Shown in pieces: positions 55,935-64,000 of a stretch of DNA of 64,000 nt. Source of the DNA: Peristeroidobacter agariperforans (lineage in GTDB: Bacteria; Pseudomonadota; Gammaproteobacteria; Steroidobacterales; Steroidobacteraceae); contig NZ_RYFW01000003.1 in assembly GCF_004138335.1 (NCBI RefSeq), positions 248,001-312,000 of the forward strand. The letters run 5' to 3'. The translations under genes and the position numbers were made by a program. How positions within the stretch are numbered: position 1 is the stretch's first letter; each line of letters opens with the position of its first letter. The notes under the pieces were generated by a model. It worked only from the letters and a program-made list of their open reading frames with translations. It was not told the DNA's origin and made no database searches.

Positions 55935-56959
55935 TATCCGCGCCCACTGGTGCAGAACGGCGCCAAACCCATCGCCGACTTGATGCCATTCACGATCATT
56001 TGTTTGAACTGCGGTTGACCGGGGAATCCCGAGCCGTCAGTGAACGCCGCGCCATCGTGGCCCAGGGTCGTGACCCAGGAGCGGCCGCCATCGTAGTACT
56101 GGCACCATGTCACAGGATGAAAGTCGCCGTGGCCCGGATGCAGCTCGCGACGCGTGGCCAACGTGTTCTCATCCACCGTCGCGAGGAACTTCACGCGCGT
56201 CGGGAAGGGCTCGAGGTTGTACCACTCATCGCGGAATGGCCAGGTCTTCGGCAGGCCATTGGTGGACGAATCGTTGCGCGAGACGATCTTCACCATCCCG
56301 TCCTGATTCGCGCCGTGATCGTAGTAGTTGGCGTTGCCGAGCAGTCCTTCGTACCAGGGCCAGTTGTACTCCGTGCCGAACGCGTTATGAATACCGACGA
56401 ACCCGCCGCCAGCGCGGATGTATTGTCGCAGCGCCGTCTTCGCCGCATCCAGGTGCGCGCTGGTGGAGGTGTTGACGGCGAATGCTGGATCGATCGCGCG
56501 GCCGTGCGCCTGCAGTGTGTCGCGAGTCGTGCTGGCAAAGATCACGGCCTTGTAGCGGTGCAGATTGGAGAGGCGCGTGACATCTTCGGTCCAGTCGACT
56601 TCGATGCCTTCCTGTTCCAGCCAGCTCTTGAGTGCGTTCTGCACCACGTTGCCGGCGCCGAGCGGCGGGTTCAGCCCAGCCGCAAGACGAGGGCCGAGAT
56701 TTGCGTGTCGCGGCCCGGCGGTGCGCGAGTAGATCAGCACGCGATTGCCTTCGCGCTCGGCTGCTGCCCAATCGTGATAGCAACGAGGATCGACGCCTCG
56801 GCAAACGTTGTATGCGGGGTCGTAGCTGCTGTTCTTGTCGTGGCGATCGTAATGATCGTCGTCGTCATAGCCGCGATCGCCAGCGGCGGCAGTCAATGAA
56901 AGTCCCAACGTTGCGGCAGCAAGCCACGCAGTTCGCATCAGAGCTTCTTTGTTCGTCAT
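55931..56959 (-). CDS. exported ThuA-domain protein
   Basis: The 342-residue protein has an N-terminal signal peptide, an Asp/His-rich stretch after it, and a ThuA-like (trehalose-utilisation) domain (about 60-325). It includes VIFASTTRD, GGGFVGIHNAFGTEYNWPWY and TTLGHDG. ThuA homologues are needed for sugar use and keto-disaccharide processing, but many exported ones have no assigned reaction. I start at 56959 because an AGGGGA ribosome-binding site precedes it; the ATG at 56938 is possible. The gene lies ten bases after the PQQ dehydrogenase and is coupled to the next gene. Confidence 0.85.
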   Translation of the reverse strand: MTNKEALMRTAWLAAATLGLSLTAAAGDRGYDDDDHYDRHDKNSSYDPAYNVCRGVDPRCYHDWAAAEREGNRVLIYSRTAGPRHANLGPRLAAGLNPPLGAGNVVQNALKSWLEQEGIEVDWTEDVTRLSNLHRYKAVIFASTTRDTLQAHGRAIDPAFAVNTSTSAHLDAAKTALRQYIRAGGGFVGIHNAFGTEYNWPWYEGLLGNANYYDHGANQDGMVKIVSRNDSSTNGLPKTWPFRDEWYNLEPFPTRVKFLATVDENTLATRRELHPGHGDFHPVTWCQYYDGGRSWVTTLGHDGAAFTDGSGFPGQPQFKQMIVNGIKSAMGLAPFCTSGRGY

Positions 56960-56969
56960 GTTCTATCCC

Positions 56970-59108
56970 CTATGGATTGTTGGTCGGCTGCACGACTTCC
57001 ACCTTGCCCGTCGGTCGCGGGCTGAAGCAGTCGTTGAAGAAATACTCGCCGGGCTGATCGAACCGATACGTCGCCGACTCACCGGGCGCGAGGCTGAAGT
57101 TGAACAAGCCTTCGAAGAACTGCGTGGCGCAGTGGGTGTTGAGGTTCGTGGCCGGGTTGGTGAAGGTCACAATCGTGCCCGGCGCGACGCGCAGGTGAGT
57201 CGGCGCCATCCCGTTGACCGCCGTCGACTCAGTCGCGCCAACGGTATTGGTCGCAGCGTTGTACGTGCGAGCGAGAACGACGGTGTTGGCCACGACACTA
57301 CCCTCGACAGGACCACCGGAGACCGGCCGGCGAACGACAGGCCCGGGTGGAGTCGGTGCCGGCGCGAGTTTGCCGCCGAGCTTGAACGCCCAGAGATTGT
57401 CACCGCGCGGTGCCGAGTTGCCGTAAGGAATGCCGGTGCCGCCGGCATAGATCGCGATGTATTGCTCGCCGTCGATCTCATAGCTGATCGGGCTCGCACT
57501 AATGGCCGCACCGGTCTGGAATCGCCACAGCTCTTCGCCATTGCGCGCATCGAGCGCCAGCAGGTTGCCATCAGGCTGGCCGATAAAGAGCAGATCCGAC
57601 GCGGTTGTGAGAATGCCGTTGCCGTGAGCCAGCGAGTACGGCATGCGCTTCTTCCAGCGAATGCGATTCGTGCTCGGATCGACCGCGACGATGCCGCCGG
57701 TCTGGTACTCGCCCGGCGGGCGCAAGCCATTGCTCGATTCGGTGAGCGAATGAGCCGAGGCCACGTAGCCAAAGCCCGTGTACATCAGGCGTGTGCTGTG
57801 GCTGAACGAATGATGATTCCAGTCCGCGCCGCCGCCGTGACCCGGAATCGAGAGAATCGGAACATCCCAATGGGCTGGATAGATACAGCCACGCTCATAG
57901 TTGGGGACGGCACGATTGGGATTACCTGGAACTGCAGTGCCCAGCGGTTGATCGACGACGCACGTTTCTGTCCACGCGCCTTGGCGAGGGAACGGCTGAG
58001 TCGGCGATGTTTTCTGTCGCGGCTCTTGAGCCACGGGCACTTCGTCGATGCCGAGCGGGGCGCTGCCGTCGCGGCGGTCGAGGATGTAGTACATTCCCGA
58101 CTTGCTGCCATAGACGATGAGTTTGCGATCGCGCCCGCGGATCTTCGCGTCGACGATCACGGGGGCCATGACGTTGTCCATGTCCCAGATGTCGTGATGA
58201 ACGGACTGAAAGTGCCACTTGTAGGCGCCGGTGTTCATGTCGAGCGCAACGATGGAGTTGCCGAACAAATTGTCGCCGCCGCGCGTCGAGCCGTCCTGTG
58301 AAGTGCCGGCGCGAATGTTCCCGAATGTGAAGTAGACGGTCTTCAGCTCGGGATCGATGGCGGGATGGATCCAGGGAGCCGCGCCGGCTTCCTGCCACGT
58401 GTCGCCTTCCCAGGTGTCATTGCCGAACTCGCCCGGGCCGGGTGCGCCCCAGAAGTGCCAGAGCTTGTCGCCGGTGGTTGCGTCGAGCGCCAGCGCGGCG
58501 TTTCGATCGGCGTCATTCGTGCCGATGAACAATCGACCGCCGTAATAAACGACGGCGACCTTTTCGACATTGCCCCAGCCTTCGTGCTGCCGCTCCCATA
58601 CGACCTCGCCGGTATCCTTGTCGAGCGCGACGACATAGTTGTCGCCGGACAGCGTGAACACCAATCCTTGGCCCACAGCGACGCCGCGACGCGTGAGAGT
58701 GCCGCGCGTCTGCAGATATTTCCATTTGGTCTGTCCGGTGCGCCCATCGACCGCGATCACGTTGCCAAGCGCAGATTCGATATAGATGACGCCATCGACG
58801 ACCACCGGCGTGCTCTGATTGGTGCCGGTCGTCATGCCGCCTTCGATCTTGTTCAGCCATACGGCGCCAAGCTTGTGCAGCTTGGCGCGATTGATTTGTT
58901 TCAGTCGGCTGTAGTTCTGGTTGCCAAGATTGCCGCCGACTTTGGGAAAATCTTCGTCGCCAGCCGTGCAGCAATCTCTGAGATCGGCGGCGCGAGGGTG
59001 GGGCTTGCGATGACCGCCTCGACCGTCGTCGGAGTCGTCGCCGGCATGGGCGAGCGGGGCGAGAAAGAGCGCAGCAGTCGCAAGAGACAGGGCGAGTTTG
59101 AGCTTCAT
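56970..59108 (-). CDS. exported PQQ-dependent dehydrogenase with C-terminal cupredoxin-like domain
   Basis: From the ATG at 59108, after a GGAGAT ribosome-binding site, the protein has 712 residues. A signal peptide (about 1-22) is followed by an eight-bladed quinoprotein propeller with repeated AVDxxTGxxxW motifs and the catalytic-region HHDIWDMDN. It lacks the usual adjacent cysteines near the active site; the only Cys-Cys pair is at the very N-terminus. The C-terminal about 100 residues, after a Pro-rich linker, resemble a cupredoxin (NTHCATQ and NDCFSPRP), although the second His of a type-1 copper site reads Arg. It probably oxidises an alcohol or sugar in the periplasm. Confidence 0.88.
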   Translation of the reverse strand: MKLKLALSLATAALFLAPLAHAGDDSDDGRGGHRKPHPRAADLRDCCTAGDEDFPKVGGNLGNQNYSRLKQINRAKLHKLGAVWLNKIEGGMTTGTNQSTPVVVDGVIYIESALGNVIAVDGRTGQTKWKYLQTRGTLTRRGVAVGQGLVFTLSGDNYVVALDKDTGEVVWERQHEGWGNVEKVAVVYYGGRLFIGTNDADRNAALALDATTGDKLWHFWGAPGPGEFGNDTWEGDTWQEAGAAPWIHPAIDPELKTVYFTFGNIRAGTSQDGSTRGGDNLFGNSIVALDMNTGAYKWHFQSVHHDIWDMDNVMAPVIVDAKIRGRDRKLIVYGSKSGMYYILDRRDGSAPLGIDEVPVAQEPRQKTSPTQPFPRQGAWTETCVVDQPLGTAVPGNPNRAVPNYERGCIYPAHWDVPILSIPGHGGGADWNHHSFSHSTRLMYTGFGYVASAHSLTESSNGLRPPGEYQTGGIVAVDPSTNRIRWKKRMPYSLAHGNGILTTASDLLFIGQPDGNLLALDARNGEELWRFQTGAAISASPISYEIDGEQYIAIYAGGTGIPYGNSAPRGDNLWAFKLGGKLAPAPTPPGPVVRRPVSGGPVEGSVVANTVVLARTYNAATNTVGATESTAVNGMAPTHLRVAPGTIVTFTNPATNLNTHCATQFFEGLFNFSLAPGESATYRFDQPGEYFFNDCFSPRPTGKVEVVQPTNNP

Positions 59109-59366
59109 CGAAATCTCCGTGACACGTTGTTCGCGTCCGTCGATGGGCGCGACTAGAGAGCGCCGCACTTGGCGCAACGAGGCTGATGACCGCTGGATCG
59201 AAAGGCTTTAGGGCAGGGGCGGCCCGCGCGAGCAGGTAATCGGTGTCACGACTTCGTGACCGGCGGCCGCGCGCATGCGCTCGTCATGCAAATGATCCAT
59301 TCGCACGCCCCCTACATCGTCGTTTGTTTGCTGTTCGCCGGCGCAGTGGCCCGCGCCGGTCGATCG

Positions 59367-59396
59367 AACATAAACTAACCATTTCGTACATGTCAA
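59367..59396 (-). promoter_or_regulatory. promoter of the PQQ dehydrogenase operon with operator-like spacer
   Basis: On the minus strand TTGACA (59391-59396) and TATGTT (59367-59372) are 18 bases apart. The spacer contains a 16-base motif (59374-59389) shared with the divergent receptor promoter and with the 63.4-kb divergent region. Repressor binding here would block the promoter directly. Confidence 0.6.
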
Positions 59397-59422
59397 CGCA
59401 CGCGCTGCCCGATGTACTGCTC

Positions 59423-59450
59423 TTGACACAAACGTACTAGTTCGTACACT
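59423..59450 (+). promoter_or_regulatory. promoter of the second TonB receptor gene with operator-like spacer
   Basis: A consensus TTGACA (59423-59428) and TACACT (59445-59450) with 16-base spacing lie 114 bases upstream of the start at 59564. The motif ACGTACTAGTTCGTAC (59432-59447) fills the spacer and touches the -10 element. The remaining intergenic DNA (59109-59366) shows no gene. Confidence 0.65.
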
Positions 59451-59563
59451 CGATGCAAATCCGCTCGCCCCCGAAGCTGGCATGGCTCGTGAGCCCATGT
59501 TTCATTTCAGGGCAATGGAAACGCGCGAGCGCTCGAGAACATCGTCAAGACAGGGGGCAATCG

Positions 59564-62467
59564 ATGCGTATTAGAACAATGGCTGCTGCGCAGGCTGTGT
59601 CTTTTCTTGCCGTCTTCACCGCCGGTGCTGCTTTCGGCCAGGCGACCGAGCCGGCCAGCACCGCCGCGAGCGAGGAGGTCGAAGAGCTCGTCGTCACCGG
59701 CTCGCGCATCTCCCGGCCGGATTATTCATCGACCAGCCCGATCGTCACTTTCGGCGAAGCGGCCATTACTCAGACCGGCACGGTCAATATCGAGAACGCG
59801 CTGAATCAGCTGCCGCAGTTCGTGCAGGGCCAGACGCAGAGCACGATCGGCGCAGTGGCGCTCGCGGGACGCGCATCGCTGAATCTGCGCGGCCTCGGCG
59901 AGCAGCGCAACCTGGTGTTGCTCGACGGTCGGCGCCTGCCGCTGTCGAACGCGAATGCTGTCGTCGACGTTAACCTGATTCCGCAGTTCATCCTCGAAGG
60001 GGTGGAAACGATAACGGGCGGCGCGTCGGCCGTGTACGGCTCGGACGCGATGTCGGGTGTCGTCAACTTCAAGACCAAGCGCCGATTCGACGGCGTGCAG
60101 ATCGATCTGCGCTCGGGCATCAGCGATCGTGGCGACGCGAACACCACCGATGTGGGCATCACTGCAGGCTTCCAGATCGAGGAGGGCCGCGGCAACGTGA
60201 TGCTGTCGGCCGGCTATACCGATCGCGATGTGCTGTTCGGCAAGGACCGCGACTTCTATCAGCTGGGCGTGTTGTCGTCGTTCATCGCCAATGGCACGTA
60301 TGTGCCGTCACCCACGAATTTGCCGACCCAGGCTGCGCTCAACACGGTGTTTGCTCAGTACGGGGTAGCGCCGGGCGCCGTATTGAATTCTCGCTCATTG
60401 GGCGTGAACGACGACGGCTCGCTGTTCGGGCAGATCGGCGTGATCAACTACAAGGGCCCGACCACCGAATACTTCAGCACGACGGGCAACAATGTCCGCC
60501 AGCCGGTGACGTATCAGGAGTACATCGTCAATCCGATGGAGCGCAAGTCGTTCTTCGGCAAGTTCGACTATGCCGTGACGGAGCACATCGAGGCGTACGG
60601 CCAGTTTCTGTACAACCGCACGACCGCGACCGGGCAGGTGGGCTGGACGCCGACGCTGTATGTCGTGCCGACCGTGCCCGTGACGAATCCGTTCATTCCG
60701 AATGACCTGCGCACTATTCTGGCGTCGCGCCCGAACCCGAACGCGGACTTCACCATCAATCAGCGCTTCATGGGATTGGAAGCGCGCGCCTTCCCGTCCG
60801 ACTTCACGGTCGGGCAATATATCTTTGGCGTGCGAGGCGATCTGCCGTTCAAGGACTGGCAGTGGGATATCTATGGGTCGTACGACTCGACCGATCTGGT
60901 CGAGACTCAGGATAAGGCGATCCTGCAGTCTCGCATGCGTACCCTGCTGTACGCGCCGGACGGCGGCGCATCGGTTTGTGCCGGCGGCTTCAATCCCTTC
61001 GGCTTCGGGAATTCGACGAATGTCTCGCGGGCGTGCCGTGACTATCTCGAAGCCGAGACTCACGACTACACGCAGCTCACACAGACCATCTTTGAAGCCA
61101 GCGTCAAAGGCTCGCTGTTCGCACTGCCCGCGGGCGACTTGAAATTCGCGTTCACTCTGGACACTCGGGAGAACAAATTCGAGTTCGACCCGGATCCGTC
61201 TCGTGAGAATCTCGACATCATCGGCACCTTGCAGACGTATCCCGCAGAAGGATCGAGCGACGTCAAAGAAGCGGCGCTCGAGCTGCTCGTGCCGCTGCTG
61301 AAGGACAAGGCGTTCGCGCATCGCCTGGATTTGAATCTGGGCTTCCGTGTCTCCGACTACGATGTCTCGGGCCGCGTTGAAACCTACAAGGCCGACGGTA
61401 TGTGGGAGCCGTTCCGCGGCTTCTCCTTCCGTGGCGGCTTCGAGCACGCGATCCGGGCGCCGAACATTGGCGAGCTGTACAACCGGCTGGGGGCGCAGGC
61501 GCAGATCGGTTCGCCGCCCGGGCAGGGCGATCCGTGCGACGTGCGCTCGTCGGCGCGTACCGGCGCCAATGGCGCAGCAGTTCGAGCGCTCTGCGTGGCG
61601 ACCGGTGTTCCCGGGCAGATTGCGGACACCTATCAGTACACGACGGTGGCCATCGGCGTGATCAACAGTGGCAACACCGATCTGACGCCCGAAGAAGCGG
61701 ACACGATCACCTTCGGCGCCGTGTGGCGCCCGGCATTCGATGCGCCGCTGTTCTCGGATGTTTCGATTTCGGTGGACTACTACGACATCGATATCACCGA
61801 TGTGATCGGTCCGGTGAGTGGCGGCACCGCGCTCAGCAAGTGCTACAACCTCGACGGCAGCAATCCTTCGTACGATGCAGCCAACGTCTACTGCCAGATC
61901 ATTCAGCGCAATGCCACGACCGGCGGCGTCGACATCATCGCCACTCCGTACTTCAATCTCGGCGGCCTGCGCACCAGCGGCGTCGATGCGCAGATCGACT
62001 GGCAGTTCCCGCTCGGCCCGGGCAATCTGGACGTGAATCTGCTTGCGAACTTCACCAACTCCTATGAAGTGCAACTGCTGGAAGGCTCGGCCTGGCAGGA
62101 ATTCGCGGGAACCATCGACGGCACTCAGAACGGCGGCATTCCATTGCCGGACTGGAAGACACTCACGTCCGTGACGTATCGGCTCACGAACTTCGAGGCG
62201 GGCGTGCGCTGGCGCCATCTGCCCTCGATGGATGACGTGACGGCGGTGACTCGGCCGGCGAGCCCGGCGCCCGGTGTGCCGTCCTATGACTTGTTCGATC
62301 TAACGCTGGCCTATCGCTTGAACGACGGCATCTTGTTCCGCGGCGGCGTCAATAACATCGCCGACGAGGAACCGCCGATCGTCGGAGGCACCATCGGTCA
62401 GACGCAGCCGGGCACGTATGACATCCTGGGTCGTTACTACTACGCCGGTTTGCAGCTGAACTTTTGA
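59564..62467 (+). CDS. TonB-dependent outer-membrane receptor
   Basis: The protein has 967 residues from the ATG at 59564, chosen because a GGGGG ribosome-binding site precedes it and a signal peptide follows at once. Next come a TonB-box-like EELVVTGSRI, the plug (about 40-170, ending with AVYGSDAMSGVVNFKT) and a large barrel ending in GLQLNF. The upstream in-frame ATG at 59453 would place 37 non-signal residues in front. It is divergent from the PQQ dehydrogenase operon and probably imports the substrate or the redox cofactor used there; which one is unknown. Confidence 0.93.
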   Translation: MRIRTMAAAQAVSFLAVFTAGAAFGQATEPASTAASEEVEELVVTGSRISRPDYSSTSPIVTFGEAAITQTGTVNIENALNQLPQFVQGQTQSTIGAVALAGRASLNLRGLGEQRNLVLLDGRRLPLSNANAVVDVNLIPQFILEGVETITGGASAVYGSDAMSGVVNFKTKRRFDGVQIDLRSGISDRGDANTTDVGITAGFQIEEGRGNVMLSAGYTDRDVLFGKDRDFYQLGVLSSFIANGTYVPSPTNLPTQAALNTVFAQYGVAPGAVLNSRSLGVNDDGSLFGQIGVINYKGPTTEYFSTTGNNVRQPVTYQEYIVNPMERKSFFGKFDYAVTEHIEAYGQFLYNRTTATGQVGWTPTLYVVPTVPVTNPFIPNDLRTILASRPNPNADFTINQRFMGLEARAFPSDFTVGQYIFGVRGDLPFKDWQWDIYGSYDSTDLVETQDKAILQSRMRTLLYAPDGGASVCAGGFNPFGFGNSTNVSRACRDYLEAETHDYTQLTQTIFEASVKGSLFALPAGDLKFAFTLDTRENKFEFDPDPSRENLDIIGTLQTYPAEGSSDVKEAALELLVPLLKDKAFAHRLDLNLGFRVSDYDVSGRVETYKADGMWEPFRGFSFRGGFEHAIRAPNIGELYNRLGAQAQIGSPPGQGDPCDVRSSARTGANGAAVRALCVATGVPGQIADTYQYTTVAIGVINSGNTDLTPEEADTITFGAVWRPAFDAPLFSDVSISVDYYDIDITDVIGPVSGGTALSKCYNLDGSNPSYDAANVYCQIIQRNATTGGVDIIATPYFNLGGLRTSGVDAQIDWQFPLGPGNLDVNLLANFTNSYEVQLLEGSAWQEFAGTIDGTQNGGIPLPDWKTLTSVTYRLTNFEAGVRWRHLPSMDDVTAVTRPASPAPGVPSYDLFDLTLAYRLNDGILFRGGVNNIADEEPPIVGGTIGQTQPGTYDILGRYYYAGLQLNF

Positions 62468-62474
62468 TGTTCAG

Positions 62475-62511
62475 GCGGGCGCCGAGGGGCGGAACGCTCC
62501 TCGGCGCCTGC
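62475..62511. terminator. hairpin between the convergent receptor and TIM-barrel genes
   Basis: Perfect 10-base arms (62478-62487 and 62499-62508), extendable by three pairs including a G-T wobble, enclose an 11-base loop. The plus side is followed by GCTTTCTC. It fits a shared terminator for the two convergent genes. Confidence 0.6.
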
Positions 62512-62517
62512 GCTTTC

Positions 62518-63375
62518 TCAGTGATGCAAGCGGCGCGAGGATGGCGTCGATGGGATGGGGCGCGAGGTCTTAGCCGCGAAGAAGTCTTTTGCGCTCTCGA
62601 TCGCGAGTCGCGCGCATTCTTCCAATCCCACCTTTTTGGCCAACGTGGCCGTGGGAATCTCGAGCGAATAGGGAATTGCCGGGGGCAGGGCGCCGAGGAT
62701 GCCCTGTAGATCCAAACCGCCGGCGCCAGGAAACAATCGGTCGTTGCGCGCGGCGAAGATCAATCCATCCAAGGTTGGCGGCGGCTTACTCGGCGCGTCG
62801 CAGACTTGCACGTAGTGGAACCACGAGCGCGGGAGCTTCGCAAGCTCAGCCACGTCCTCGTTGGAGCGTGAGAAGTGCAGCGTGTCGATCAAGAGTCCGC
62901 CGTTGCTTCGGGCGGCGCCTCGAACGATTGCAGCGGCGCGGGCGAGATCCGCTGTCTCCGTCCACGTCACAAATTCGATATCGGCGGTGAGATTGCGCTT
63001 GGCCGCAGCGTCACAGAGTTGGGCGAAATGCTCGGTGACGCGCTCCTGGTTCGAATCGGAGCCCTGCGCGATGAGATGCCGGGCGCCGAGTTCGGCGCTC
63101 GCGTCGAGTAGCGCATCTTGTTCGTGAACATCGAAGTCTGGTGTCAGTCGAATGAGTTCCACATCCAATACCCGCACGCCAGTGGCGGCGAGCTGCCGTT
63201 TCGTTTCCAACAACATCGCGCGATCCCGATGCAGCGGATAGCGCGGCTCGTCGGTCGTGACGGCGCTAGGCCGTAAGCCAACGTAGGTGTAGCCCGCCTT
63301 GGCGGCTACGGCGACCATCCGTGGCGGGGCCATGCCCAGCACAGTGAGATAGGCGAGGGAATATTCAGGGTGCAT
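62518..63375 (-). CDS. xylose-isomerase-like TIM-barrel protein
   Basis: This 285-residue protein of the sugar phosphate isomerase/epimerase type has likely metal-binding acidic residues in DIEFVTW, LIDTLHFSRS, VQVCDAP and LEIPTA. There is no signal peptide. It resembles cytoplasmic epimerase/isomerase-like enzymes that act on keto-sugars or aromatic-ring-cleavage products. It is divergent from the aldehyde dehydrogenase gene, with the shared motif pair in between. Confidence 0.82.
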   Translation of the reverse strand: MHPEYSLAYLTVLGMAPPRMVAVAAKAGYTYVGLRPSAVTTDEPRYPLHRDRAMLLETKRQLAATGVRVLDVELIRLTPDFDVHEQDALLDASAELGARHLIAQGSDSNQERVTEHFAQLCDAAAKRNLTADIEFVTWTETADLARAAAIVRGAARSNGGLLIDTLHFSRSNEDVAELAKLPRSWFHYVQVCDAPSKPPPTLDGLIFAARNDRLFPGAGGLDLQGILGALPPAIPYSLEIPTATLAKKVGLEECARLAIESAKDFFAAKTSRPIPSTPSSRRLHH

Positions 63376-63395
63376 GCGCGGCCCAAGCGGTCGTT

Positions 63396-63433
63396 ATGAA
63401 CCAAATGGTACACGCGTATGGACTAGTTAGTCC
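63396..63433. promoter_or_regulatory. pair of 16-base operator-like motifs in the divergent promoter region
   Basis: Two copies, ATGAACCAAATGGTAC (63396-63411) and ATGGACTAGTTAGTCC (63418-63433), match the motifs at 59374 and 59432. The second sits in a dyad, TATGGACTA and TAGTCCATA around GT (63417-63436). No convincing -35/-10 pair is visible by eye for either direction. Confidence 0.6.
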
Positions 63434-63512
63434 ATAAAGGGCTACTCTACCATTCGACCGCCGCGGGGATTCTCATCGTCTCGATGAGTGCGGACGGCTG
63501 CGGACCGAATAA

Positions 63513-64000
63513 ATGAGACGCTATGGGCACTACATAGGCGGCCAGGAGACAGCGCCGCGCAGCGGGAGTTATCTCGCGAGTGAGAATCCGTACACGGGCG
63601 AAGCATGGGCCGAGGTTGCACGCGGTAACGCCGACGATGTGGCGGCGGCGGTAAGCGCGGCGAAATCCGCGTTCGCGAATCCAGCGTGGTGCGAAATCAC
63701 GGCGTCGAGGCGAGCGGCGTTACTGCGCAAAGTCGCCGATCTCATCATCGAAGAGGCGCCGCGCCTGGCGCAGATCGAACAACGCGATAACGGCAAATTG
63801 GCCTCGGAGGTCAATGCACAGGTTCGTTACGTCGGCGAATATTTTCACTACTACGCCGGCCTCGCCGACAAAGTGCAAGGCCATGTCGTGCCGAACGACA
63901 AAGGCGGCGCGCTGACCTACATCCGCTACGAGGCGAAAGGCGTCGTCGGGATCATCACGCCTTGGAATTCGCCTCTGACACTGACGAGTTGGAAGTTGGC
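63513..64000 (+). CDS. NAD-dependent aldehyde dehydrogenase, 3' end missing
   Basis: About 162 residues of the N-terminal part are present. They match the ALDH superfamily: GGQETAPRSG start, EIEQRDNGK-like QIEQRDNGK (about residue 90) and the cofactor-domain GVVGIITPWNSPL (about 149-161). The catalytic Cys/Glu region lies beyond the window. It probably oxidises an aldehyde formed by the PQQ dehydrogenase or a downstream step, given the shared operator motif. Confidence 0.9.
   Translation, partial: MRRYGHYIGGQETAPRSGSYLASENPYTGEAWAEVARGNADDVAAAVSAAKSAFANPAWCEITASRRAALLRKVADLIIEEAPRLAQIEQRDNGKLASEVNAQVRYVGEYFHYYAGLADKVQGHVVPNDKGGALTYIRYEAKGVVGIITPWNSPLTLTSWKL

Noticed and set aside
59453-59563. 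N-terminal extension of the second TonB receptor
   Set aside because: The 37 added residues lack signal-peptide character and cover the region just behind the predicted promoter; the ATG at 59564 has a good ribosome-binding site.

Overview
The window is GC-rich chromosomal DNA from a gammaproteobacterium. Two synteny blocks support this: queA-tgt plus yajC-secD-secF, and suhB/trmJ-isc-ndk-rlmN-pilW-rodZ-hisS-yfgM-bamB-der followed by guaB-guaA. The large TonB-dependent receptors, the abundance of sugar-oxidising enzymes and a MetX-type enzyme resembling Xanthomonadales serine O-succinyltransferases suggest the Xanthomonadales/Nevskiales/Steroidobacterales part of the class. The exact genus cannot be read from the sequence.

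Layout. (1) 1-1053: the 3' part of a 2-oxoacid dehydrogenase E2 gene. (2) 1068-16688: a sugar or sugar-acid catabolic locus. A LacI regulator faces away from a 3-hydroxyisobutyrate-dehydrogenase-type reductase, with a perfect 18-bp palindrome between them. Then come a TonB receptor, an alpha/beta hydrolase, a FAH-type diketo-acid hydrolase, an SDR, a TIM-barrel isomerase, a Gfo/Idh/MocA oxidoreductase, an AraC regulator, an IlvD/Edd aldonate dehydratase, an SMP-30 lactonase, a Tat-exported TIM-barrel protein and a diheme cytochrome c. Together they fit uptake of a sugar or glycoside, oxidation to lactone and aldonate, dehydration to a 2-keto-3-deoxy acid, oxidation to the 2,4-diketo acid and hydrolytic cleavage. 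(3) 16689-18983: a decayed integrated element at a tRNA-Leu(CAA) gene, with an integrase stump, a small HTH gene and a frameshifted remnant of an ATP-dependent DNA ligase. (4) 19083-21388: ECF sigma factor, anti-sigma factor and PDZ protein. (5) 21482-33468: queA, tgt, an AI-2E-type permease, a CNNM/CorC-type protein, yajC-secD-secF, two TerC-family proteins, a LAB_N-type membrane protein and an amino acid permease. (6) 33614-52564: housekeeping block. It has a reduced isc set in which the IscU-like scaffold has lost two of its three cluster cysteines and the HscA-binding motif; iscR, hscBA and fdx are absent and ispG is missing between rodZ and hisS. It continues with a serine/homoserine O-acyltransferase, an M23 peptidase, xseA and guaBA. 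(7) 52565-54610: small envelope proteins and a MarC-family protein. (8) 54558-64000: a second accessory locus. A three-gene operon encodes an exported PQQ dehydrogenase with a cupredoxin-like tail, a ThuA-domain protein and an ELWxxDGT-repeat protein. It is divergent from a second TonB receptor, and is followed by a TIM-barrel protein divergent from an aldehyde dehydrogenase cut by the window end.

Four copies of one 16-base motif lie in the two divergent promoter regions of segment 8. In two of them the motif sits inside the -35/-10 spacer, so these genes are probably one regulon. The most notable observations are this regulon, the LacI-controlled sugar-acid locus, the reduced isc operon with its degenerate IscU, and the ligase and integrase fossils at the tRNA-Leu gene.
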